Source: Actinomycetota bacterium
GTDB taxonomy: Bacteria > Actinomycetota > Thermoleophilia > UBA2241
Length of the DNA stretch: 5,132 nucleotides
Direction: 5' to 3'
NCBI GenBank assembly: GCA_003132645.1
Contig: PKYM01000353.1
Location: 2,586-7,717, forward strand
Below are positions 1 through 4,792 of this stretch, in pieces. The first letter of the stretch is position 1, and each line of letters begins with the position of its first letter. The notes under the pieces were generated by a model, which saw nothing but the letters and a program-made list of their open reading frames with translations, ran no database searches and had not been told where the DNA came from. The translations under genes were made by a program, and so were the position numbers.

Positions 1-1115
1 CCCTCACAGCCTGCGGGCGCACGTTCAGCGAGGCGCAGGAGCTCCTCGAACGACGGTGAGGGCGCCTCGGCGGCCGCACCGCTCGCGCCGATGCCGCTGC
101 CGCCGCCGAGCAGGCCGTCGGGCGGCGCGACGATCTGCTCGCGCAGCCACTGAAGACAGGCCCCGCCGGTCTCCTGGTTGTTGGCGACGATGGGGTGCGC
201 CCGGTCGAGCCCTGGTACGGTCGCGATCTGGTGCAGGATGTCTGTGCGTTTGAAAGGCACACGCGTGCCGACCCACGACGTGGTCGACACGGCGATGTGG
301 GTCTCGTACGGCGCCACGGCGCCCGAGCCCACCACCGCGGCGTGCAGGTCGGGGATGCCGCAGACCACCGGCGCTCCCGGCGCGACGCCGAGCTCGGCGG
401 CGACCTCGGGCAGCAGGGGGCCGAGCACAGAGCCCGTCGGGATGAGCTCGGGTAGCCGGGCGCGGTCTCGCCGCGTCCTTCTGACGAGCGAATCGACGTA
501 CCCCAGCGGCGCGCCGAGACGGTTGTCGGTGAGCCACGACGCGATCATCGAGGCCGGCGTCGCGGCGGCCCTGCCGGTGAACCTGAGGCCCAGGTAGTCG
601 ACCGGCTCGAGGATCACGGTGGTCTTGGCGTACACCTCGGGCAGCCGCGCCTGCAGCAGCAGCGAGTGGCCGGTGGGGTCGGCGCCGCTCGGCGTCGGTG
701 CTCCCCCGGTCAAGCGCAGGAACGGCAGGACCTTCTGCGGCGCAAAGCCGGAGATGCTGACCGGTCCGCCGATGACCTCGCGCACGAGGTCGCGGGCGCG
801 GGTGTCGGACCAGAGCAGGACCTCGCCGACGGGCGCGCCGTCGGCGCCCACGGGCACCGATGACGCCCACTGCCCCGTGATCGCGACGGCGTGCAGCGCG
901 TCGCGGTCGGCGGCGGCGCCGTCGATGGCCTCGCGCGCCGCCGCACAGAGCTCGGCCCACCACTCGACGGCGTCCTGAGTGGCGGCGCCGTCGAGTCCGA
1001 TGCGCACGTGGACGGGGCGCATCGCCGTGCGGCGCACCTCGCCCTCGAGCGAGACCACGGCGACCTTCGGCCCGCCGTTGCCGAGGTCGATCGCCAGGAT
1101 CCAGCGCTCGCCCAC
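1..1115 (-). CDS. FGGY-family carbohydrate kinase, xylulokinase-like (C-terminus cut by window edge)
   Basis: Reads as an open frame of 371 codons from a GTG at 1115 to the left edge without a stop; about 100-130 residues should be missing compared with a usual ~490-500-residue FGGY kinase. Such enzymes transfer the ATP gamma-phosphate to a sugar or polyol in the cytoplasm. Seen: phosphate-1 motif AIDLGNGGPK at residues 8-17 (Asp10); ITGQWASSVP at 79-88; LLWSDTRARD at 100-109; a region like FGGY signature 1 (GFAPQKVLPFLR, 123-134); EPVDYLGLRFTG at 170-181, like xylulokinase PxDYLxLRxTG; GIPDLHAAVVGSG at 253-265 with Asp256 in the place of the catalytic base; STTSWVG at 277-283; NNQETGGACLQWL at 312-324. 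The family is clear, the substrate is not: D-xylulose is only the nearest textbook relative. The canonical GT after DL is GN here. The start lies one base after the stop of the lyase gene with no obvious Shine-Dalgarno, so translation is probably coupled to it. Confidence 0.9.
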   Translation of the reverse strand, partial: MGERWILAIDLGNGGPKVAVVSLEGEVRRTAMRPVHVRIGLDGAATQDAVEWWAELCAAAREAIDGAAADRDALHAVAITGQWASSVPVGADGAPVGEVLLWSDTRARDLVREVIGGPVSISGFAPQKVLPFLRLTGGAPTPSGADPTGHSLLLQARLPEVYAKTTVILEPVDYLGLRFTGRAAATPASMIASWLTDNRLGAPLGYVDSLVRRTRRDRARLPELIPTGSVLGPLLPEVAAELGVAPGAPVVCGIPDLHAAVVGSGAVAPYETHIAVSTTSWVGTRVPFKRTDILHQIATVPGLDRAHPIVANNQETGGACLQWLREQIVAPPDGLLGGGSGIGASGAAAEAPSPSFEELLRLAERAPAGCE

Positions 1116-1116
1116 G

Positions 1117-2523
1117 TCAGGAGGCCGGCGCGTCGGGAGCCACCTCGTGCATCGCGTCGAGGACGCTGGCCATCACTGACTTGACCATGGCGTTGCCCTG
1201 CGGCGTGCCGCCGAAGCCGTACACCGCGCCGGACTTCGCCGGCTCTCCCTTGTGCTGCGTGGCGTACGCGACGGCGCCGCGCAGCGTCTCGAGGAATGCG
1301 TCGGCGACGCCCGGCGCGGTATTGGGCCGCGTGAAGCAGAAGTGCAGCGCCGGCGGCAGCTGCAGGGGGTTCAGACGCCAGCCCTGCGCGATGAGCGCGT
1401 CGTTGACGAGGTAGATGTCCAGATCGCCCGCCGCCTTGAACGCGACGAGAAACAGCGGATCGCCGATGACCTCGAGCTCGGGTACACCGGCGCGGATGCC
1501 GTCGCGAACGGTCGCGGCCGTGCGCAGGATGCCGTCGGCCGTGGCGAGATAGCCGGACTCCCCCGTGGCCAGCAGCGCGGCCCACGTGGAGGCGATGATG
1601 CCGCCGCTGCGCGAGCCCGCGAATCCCGGCGACAGGTAGAGACCGCCGGGCCAATCCGGGAAGGCGAAGTACTGGCGCTTGCGCAAGTCCTTGTCGCGAT
1701 ACAGCAGCACGCTCGAGCCCTTGAGCGCGTAGCCGTACTTGTGCGTGTCGGCCGAGATCGACGTGACGCCCGGCACGCGGAAGTCCCACAGTGGCACGTC
1801 GTATCCGAGGCGCTCGGCCCACGGCAGCAGCCAGCCGCCGAGACAGCCGTCCACGTGCATGCCGATGCCGTGCGACGTGGCGAGCGCGGCGATCTCCTCG
1901 ATCGGATCGATGAGGCCGTGCGCGTAGTTGGCCGCGCTGCCGACCAGGGCGATGGTCTGGTCGTCGATGAGACCGGCCATCGCGGCGACATCGGCGAGGT
2001 AGCCGTCGGTGAGGGGCGCGTGGCGCATCTCGATGCCCATCCAGTGCGCGCCCTTGTCGAGCGCGACGTGCGCGGTCACCGGCATGACGACGTTCGGGCG
2101 GGTGACGCCGCGCGCCTCTCGGGCCTGCTCGCGGTAGGAGTAGAGCGCGGTGATGAGGCTCTCCGAACCGCCGCTCGTGACGACGCCGACCCCCGTCCCG
2201 TGCAGCAGGTCGGAAGTCATGGCGATGATCTCGCCCTCGAACTTGGTGGCGCTCGGGTACATGTCGCGCTGCAGCACGTTGGCGTGCGAGTAGAGGTCAA
2301 AGACCTCGCCGAGGAAGTGGTAGTGGTCGTGGTCGCCGCAGTAGAGGCTGCCCGACACTGTGCCCTTGTCTCCCCGGGCGTCCTCGGTGTGCGCCATGTC
2401 GGCGATCTCGGCCAGAATGGCCGCTCGCTCGACCGGCTCGGCCGGCACGCGGCGATAGGCCTTCGTCGTCTTTCCGTACGGGTAGAGATCGCCGATGATC
2501 TGCCCGAGTCCGTCGTCACTCAC
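1117..2523 (-). CDS. Sphingosine-1-phosphate lyase-like PLP-dependent enzyme
   Basis: 468-residue PLP enzyme of fold type I, group II decarboxylase/S1P-lyase family, which cleaves phosphorylated amino alcohols by a retro-aldol reaction. It aligns end to end with the eukaryotic enzyme minus the N-terminal membrane anchor, so it should be soluble. Seen: GTVSGSLYCGD (54-64, Tyr61); TSGGSESL (116-123), the PLP phosphate loop; TAHVALDKGAH with His152, expected to stack on PLP; MHVDGCLGGW with Asp225, partner of the pyridine N; SADTHKYGYALKGSS with Lys262, the PLP Schiff-base lysine, and Lys268, the phosphate-binding lysine of S1P lyases; AGSRSGG (302-308); GAVYGFGGT near the C-terminus. Odd: the family NPLH motif reads NVLQ (82-85), so His is replaced by Gln85. 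Start choice: GTG at 2523, because homology begins just after it, purine-rich GGAAGGGG lies upstream, and longer in-frame versions (ATG at 2589 or 2676) add an Arg-rich segment unlike the family. First gene of a pair with the kinase (1-bp gap). The true substrate is unknown. Confidence 0.9.
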   Translation of the reverse strand: MSDDGLGQIIGDLYPYGKTTKAYRRVPAEPVERAAILAEIADMAHTEDARGDKGTVSGSLYCGDHDHYHFLGEVFDLYSHANVLQRDMYPSATKFEGEIIAMTSDLLHGTGVGVVTSGGSESLITALYSYREQAREARGVTRPNVVMPVTAHVALDKGAHWMGIEMRHAPLTDGYLADVAAMAGLIDDQTIALVGSAANYAHGLIDPIEEIAALATSHGIGMHVDGCLGGWLLPWAERLGYDVPLWDFRVPGVTSISADTHKYGYALKGSSVLLYRDKDLRKRQYFAFPDWPGGLYLSPGFAGSRSGGIIASTWAALLATGESGYLATADGILRTAATVRDGIRAGVPELEVIGDPLFLVAFKAAGDLDIYLVNDALIAQGWRLNPLQLPPALHFCFTRPNTAPGVADAFLETLRGAVAYATQHKGEPAKSGAVYGFGGTPQGNAMVKSVMASVLDAMHEVAPDAPAS

Positions 2524-2526
2524 TTG

Positions 2527-2540
2527 CCCCACCCCTTCCT
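2527..2540 (-). promoter_or_regulatory. Ribosome binding region of the lyase gene
   Basis: On the minus strand the bases before the GTG at 2523 read AGGAAGGGGTGGGG then CAA. GGAAGG (2539-2534) is 10 nt from the start and GGGG (2530-2527) is 3 nt away. This supports the GTG at 2523 over the upstream ATG codons, which lack such a site. The spacing is not ideal, so initiation may be modest. Confidence 0.5.
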
Positions 2541-2546
2541 GTTCAA

Positions 2547-2568
2547 AGGCTCCTGATCGCCGGAGCCT
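2547..2568 (-). promoter_or_regulatory. Hairpin in the 5' leader of the lyase gene
   Basis: Perfect 7-bp inverted repeat AGGCTCC / GGAGCCT (2547-2553 and 2562-2568) around an 8-nt loop. It lies 24 nt upstream of the GTG start and just upstream of the purine-rich ribosome binding region. If the promoter is at about 2591, the hairpin falls inside the mRNA leader and could influence translation or act as a protein site. No run of U follows, so it is not a classical terminator. Confidence 0.35.
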
Positions 2569-2590
2569 CCGCCTTCCATGACCTTTCATG

Positions 2591-2599
2591 ATAATACTA
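2591..2599 (-). promoter_or_regulatory. Candidate -10 element for the lyase-kinase pair
   Basis: The minus strand reads TAGTATTAT here, an AT-rich island in very GC-rich surroundings; both TAGTAT and TATTAT fit the TAnnnT pattern of sigma-70-type -10 boxes. Transcription would begin near 2584, giving a leader of about 60 nt before the GTG start. No good -35 hexamer is visible 16-18 bp upstream (CTCTCC or similar), so the call is weak. Confidence 0.25.
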
Positions 2600-2757
2600 G
2601 CGACGCTTCCCGGGAGAGCGCCGGCGCGCGCTGGTGTGGGGGGCGCCGGAGCTTCGTCTCGTGCTGGACGAGGCATGTGCCGTCAGGCGTGAAGAAATCC
2701 TGGGCGTGGCGACAGGCTAGAGGACGGCGCGCTTGGTAGGCGCGCGGACGTTGCCGG

Positions 2758-2780
2758 GCGGGCCTCAGCCTCCGGCCCGC
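2758..2780 (-). terminator. GC stem-loop spanning the reductase stop codon
   Basis: Perfect 7-bp arms GCGGGCC (2758-2764) and GGCCCGC (2774-2780) enclose a 9-nt loop that contains the TGA stop of the reductase gene. A second hairpin with GCGCGC arms follows at 2727-2745 on the same transcript. Neither has a U-tract, so this could be a U-less terminator, a 3'-end stabiliser, or chance in GC-rich sequence. Confidence 0.25.
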
Positions 2781-3739
2781 GCGCGCTCGGTGGGCGCGCC
2801 GAAGTCGAGCGCCGGCCCGCCGGGGATGATGCGGCTCGGGTTCAGAAAGTCGTGGGTCGTGTAGTAGTGGCGCTTGATCTGTTCCATGGCGACCGTGGCG
2901 GCGATGCCGGGCTGCTGGTAGAGGTCGCGGGTGTAGCTCCAGAGGTTCGGGTAGTCGATCAGGCGGCGCTCGTTGCACTTGAAATGGCTGTAGTAGACGG
3001 CATCGAAGCGCACCAGCGTGGGAAACAGCCGCCAGTCGGCCTCGGTGATCTGGTCGCCGACCAGGAAGCGCTGCCGACCGAGTCGCTCCTCGAGCTCGTC
3101 CAGGGCCGCGAACAGCGCCCCGAAGGCCTCGTCGTAAGCCTCTTGCCGGCGCGCGAAACCGGCCCTGTAGACGCCGTTGTTGACCCTGTCGTAGACGAAC
3201 TCGTTGATCGTGTCGATCTCCGCCCGCAGCGCGGCCGGGTACAGGTCGACGCGCTCGCCGGCGAGCCTGTCGAAGGCGCCGTTGAACATGCGCACGATGT
3301 CGGCCGACTCGTTGCTCACCACCTGACCGGTCGTCGTGTCCCAGAGCACCGGTACCGTGACGCGGCCCTCGAAGCCCGGTGCGGTGGCCGAGTAGGCCGC
3401 ACTCAGCAGCGAGAAGCCGTTGATCGCATCCGTGTACCGACCCGACAGGCCGCTCGCCGGCTCGACGAAGCGCTCGCCGGTGAACGCCCAGCCACCCTCG
3501 TCGCGAAACGGGGCGACATACGACATGCCGACGGCCGCGCTGAGCCCCTTCACGGCGCGCACGATCACCGTTCGGTGCGACCACGGGCAGGCGAGGCTGA
3601 CGTACAGGTGGTAGCGGCCCGCCTGCAGCGGGAACTCCGAGCTGCCGTCGTCGCTCACCCAGCGCCGAAAGACGCTCTCCTGCCGCACGAACCGTCCGTC
3701 GGTCGCCACCTCGCGGCCCAGCTCGAAGCTGCCTGCCAT
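2765..3739 (-). CDS. Glutathionyl-hydroquinone reductase-type thiol transferase (Xi-class GST, YqjG/ECM4 family)
   Basis: 324 residues, matching the ~310-330 of the family. These cytoplasmic enzymes reductively remove a thiol conjugate from glutathionyl-hydroquinones and act in quinone detoxification. Seen: N-terminal thioredoxin-like domain with the active-site motif LACPWSHR (49-56, nucleophile Cys51); RVTVPVLWD then SNESADI (142-148), the usual thiol-ligand binding loop; an all-helical C-terminal domain with LVGDQITEADWRLF (226-239), FDAVYYSHFKCN (245-256) and HYYTTHDFLNPSRIIPGGP (291-309), the last being the family's C-terminal signature. The start at 3739 is chosen because GAGGAG sits 5-6 nt upstream and the family N-terminus begins here; the frame extends upstream to an ATG at 3871 but that part is GC-rich filler. 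Many actinobacteria make mycothiol instead of glutathione, so the natural thiol may differ (inference). The next gene downstream on the same strand is the lyase, 241 bp away, so a shared function is not implied. Confidence 0.93.
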   Translation of the reverse strand: MAGSFELGREVATDGRFVRQESVFRRWVSDDGSSEFPLQAGRYHLYVSLACPWSHRTVIVRAVKGLSAAVGMSYVAPFRDEGGWAFTGERFVEPASGLSGRYTDAINGFSLLSAAYSATAPGFEGRVTVPVLWDTTTGQVVSNESADIVRMFNGAFDRLAGERVDLYPAALRAEIDTINEFVYDRVNNGVYRAGFARRQEAYDEAFGALFAALDELEERLGRQRFLVGDQITEADWRLFPTLVRFDAVYYSHFKCNERRLIDYPNLWSYTRDLYQQPGIAATVAMEQIKRHYYTTHDFLNPSRIIPGGPALDFGAPTERARAGG

Positions 3740-3743
3740 GATC

Positions 3744-3750
3744 GCTCCTC
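3744..3750 (-). promoter_or_regulatory. Ribosome binding site of the reductase gene
   Basis: The minus strand reads GAGGAGC followed by GATC and the ATG at 3739. This is a strong Shine-Dalgarno match at good spacing and fixes the start of the reductase. Confidence 0.8.
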
Positions 3751-3822
3751 TGTGGTTGGCTGGTCTGGCGCCGGCGCCGCTTGCGCGTCGACTGCCTCGC
3801 GTCACAACATTGCCGCCCAGGG

Positions 3823-3858
3823 GTTGTCGGAAACGGATGTCGCGAGCCGGCCGACAAC
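3823..3858. repeat. 8-bp inverted repeat, possible operator
   Basis: GTTGTCGG at 3823-3830 and its exact reverse complement CCGACAAC at 3851-3858, separated by 20 bp. It lies 84-119 bp upstream of the reductase start, and its right arm overlaps the first unit of the tandem repeat. It may be a regulator binding site or a cruciform; chance is possible. Confidence 0.4.
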
Positions 3859-3907
3859 GGCGCGACGGCAACCGCCAACGGGCGCGGCGGCAAGCGGCAA
3901 CGGGCGC
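3852..3907. repeat. Tandem repeat, 21-22 bp period, about 2.6 copies
   Basis: Three successive units begin at 3852, 3873 and 3895. Units 1 and 2 align over their length as CGnCAACGG(G)CGCGrCGGCAAs, and unit 3 keeps the first 13 bases (CGGCAACGGGCGC) before it diverges. The core CAACGGGCGC is identical at 3876-3885 and 3898-3907, 22 bp apart; the first unit has CAACGGCGC, one G shorter. A spacing of two helical turns puts the cores on one face of DNA. The last core overlaps the proposed -35 of the rightward promoter. Confidence 0.6.
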
Positions 3908-3933
3908 ACACGCTCCGCCGACTGGAGTAAAAT
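3905..3933 (+). promoter_or_regulatory. Candidate promoter of the holin-like operon
   Basis: -10 box TAAAAT at 3928-3933 (5 of 6 to TATAAT), in the most AT-rich stretch of the intergenic region, with a 17-bp spacer to CGCACA at 3905-3910 (3 of 6 to TTGACA). The start point would be near 3940, giving a leader of about 120 nt. The -35 overlaps the last repeat unit, so a repeat-binding protein could control it. Confidence 0.4.
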
Positions 3934-3974
3934 TATTGTGAATGGGGCCTACGGGTCTCGCGCGGGTCTACAGA

Positions 3975-4001
3975 TTGACCGGCGTCGGCCGCGGGTAGCC
4001 T
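3975..4001 (+). promoter_or_regulatory. Second, weaker promoter candidate
   Basis: TTGACC (3975-3980, 5 of 6 to the -35 consensus) followed after 15 bp by TAGCCT (3996-4001, fits TAnnnT). The spacer is short and the -10 is GC-rich, so this is less likely than the AT-rich element at 3928. Confidence 0.2.
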
Positions 4002-4046
4002 CGTGGCCGCGCCTCGAGTGACCACGACAGGGGAGGGACCGGATAT

Positions 4047-4053
4047 GAGGAAG
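4047..4053 (+). promoter_or_regulatory. Ribosome binding site of the holin-like gene
   Basis: GAGGAAG, 7 nt upstream of the ATG at 4061. It supports this start. Confidence 0.7.
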
Positions 4054-4060
4054 TGCAGCG

Positions 4061-4792
4061 ATGGGCCTGCGTGAGCGGCTGGCCGCGTCGGCCACCGAGA
4101 TCCGTACACGGGGCCAGCGCCTGGTCGAACTCAACGTCGAGCTGCTGACCGCCGAGCTCAAGCGCAAGGGCGAGCAGTACGGCACGGGGGTCGGTCTGCT
4201 GGTCAGCGCCGGCGTGCTGGCGCTCTACGCCCTGGGCTTCGCCCTGACGACCATCACCGTCGCCCTGGCGTTGGTGTTGCCGCTCTGGTTGGCGCTGCTG
4301 ATCGTCACCGTCGTCCTGCTTGTCATCGTGGCGATCCTCGGCCTGGCCGGGCGGAGCTCTCTGCGGAAGGCCAAGACGCCGGTGCCGGAACGCGCGGTCG
4401 CCGAGGCCAACAGCACGGTCGATCTTCTCAAGACGAACCTGAAACAGACCGCGCGCGTCTTCTCGCCGCGGCGCAACGGTGGAGCGAGGCCGGCACCCGG
4501 CGGTCAGCCGGCCGGGTCTGAGTCACCCTGGACGCCGGCCCATGCGCCCGCGGGCTTGCACGGCAAACCGCCGGTGGCCCCGGAGGGCAAGCCGCCGTCG
4601 ACACCGACACCGACCGGTTCTTCGTCGATGCCGCCGTCGATGCCGCCCGGCGCACCGACCCCGACGCCGCAGCCCGGCGCAGCGCCGCAGTCACCCACGG
4701 GATCGCCGACGCCGCCCTCGATGCCGCCCTCGTCCCAGACGACGTCGCCCGGGACGCCCGCAACTCCCCCGCCCGACGAGGAGGTGCGCTGA
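4061..4792 (+). CDS. Holin-superfamily-III-like membrane protein (DUF1469/PF07332 type) with Pro-rich tail
   Basis: 243 residues in three parts. Residues 1-42 form a charged, helix-prone segment (RERLAASATEIRTRG, then LVELNVELLTAELKRKGEQY). Residues 43-97 are almost wholly hydrophobic and make two adjacent membrane helices, about 43-70 and 73-97, with LPLW at the turn; a basic RSSLRKAK stretch follows, then an amphipathic segment to about 136. Both ends should lie on the same, probably cytoplasmic, side. This layout matches the putative actinobacterial holin-X/phage-holin-family proteins common on actinobacterial chromosomes, where a lytic role is not established. Residues 137-243 are a disordered Pro/Ser/Thr/Gly-rich tail with repeated SMPP and PTP motifs, longer than the family core needs. 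No signal peptide. The stop overlaps the next gene's ATG by one base, so the two are one operon. Family by recognition of layout, not by search. Confidence 0.75.
   Translation: MGLRERLAASATEIRTRGQRLVELNVELLTAELKRKGEQYGTGVGLLVSAGVLALYALGFALTTITVALALVLPLWLALLIVTVVLLVIVAILGLAGRSSLRKAKTPVPERAVAEANSTVDLLKTNLKQTARVFSPRRNGGARPAPGGQPAGSESPWTPAHAPAGLHGKPPVAPEGKPPSTPTPTGSSSMPPSMPPGAPTPTPQPGAAPQSPTGSPTPPSMPPSSQTTSPGTPATPPPDEEVR
4625..4728 (+). repeat. Short repeats encoding SMPP in the Pro-rich tail
   Basis: TCGATGCCGCC occurs three times in frame, at 4625-4635, 4637-4647 and 4718-4728, each encoding SMPP. With the surrounding CCG/ACG/GGC codons this is low-complexity coding DNA that could vary in length by slippage. 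Confidence 0.5.
4778..4784 (+). promoter_or_regulatory. Ribosome binding site inside the holin-like gene's end
   Basis: GAGGAGG lies 7 nt upstream of the ATG at 4792, within the last codons (DEEVR) of the upstream gene. A strong site, so the downstream protein need not depend only on coupling. Confidence 0.75.

Larger units (their letters stand above)
2524..2764. other. Intergenic region between reductase and lyase genes
   Basis: 241 bp without a convincing gene. It holds a GC hairpin at the reductase stop codon, a second GC hairpin at 2727-2745 (arms GCGCGC, 7-nt loop), an AT-rich spot at 2591-2600 that may be a minus-strand -10 element, and a hairpin in the presumed leader of the lyase mRNA. 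Open frames crossing it lack family similarity and look like by-products of high GC. Confidence 0.6.
3740..4060. other. Divergent intergenic control region
   Basis: 321 bp between the leftward reductase and the rightward holin-like gene. From left to right: the reductase ribosome binding site, an 8-bp inverted repeat (3823-3858), a tandem repeat of 21-22 bp period (3852-3907), an AT-rich promoter-like stretch (3925-3942), a GGGTCT direct repeat at 3953 and 3964, a TTGACC box at 3975, and the ribosome binding site for the holin-like gene. No convincing minus-strand promoter for the reductase was found. No RNA gene is recognised here. Confidence 0.6.

Noticed and set aside
710..1822. Long minus-strand open frame across the lyase-kinase junction
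   Set aside because: Different frame from both recognised genes, Arg/Ala-rich and without motifs; the kinase motifs are in the frame starting with GTG at 1115.
1252..2556. 434-codon open frame on the plus strand
   Set aside because: It is antisense to the lyase gene, Arg/Val/Asp-rich with no family features; long antisense frames are expected in such GC-rich coding DNA.
2524..2676. N-terminal extension of the lyase to the ATG at 2676 or 2589
   Set aside because: The added residues are Arg/Pro/Ala-rich, have no family counterpart, lack a ribosome binding site, and would contain the leader hairpin and the likely promoter.
2586..2764. Possible small gene or gene remnant in the gap after the reductase
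   Set aside because: A minus-strand frame reads QDFFTPDGTCLVQHETKLR but has no start with a ribosome site and no recognisable family; it is probably chance.
3740..3871. N-terminal extension of the reductase to the ATG at 3871
   Set aside because: The family N-terminus begins at the ATG at 3739, which has a strong GAGGAG site; the extension overlaps the inverted and tandem repeats.
3928..3942. Minus-strand promoter for the reductase in the AT-rich stretch
   Set aside because: TAATTT-like and TTCACA-like boxes exist on the minus strand but without a partner box at proper spacing, and they lie about 190 bp from the reductase start.
2852..4021. 389-codon open frame on the plus strand
   Set aside because: Antisense to the well-recognised reductase gene and runs through the repeat-bearing intergenic region; composition is that of a shadow frame.
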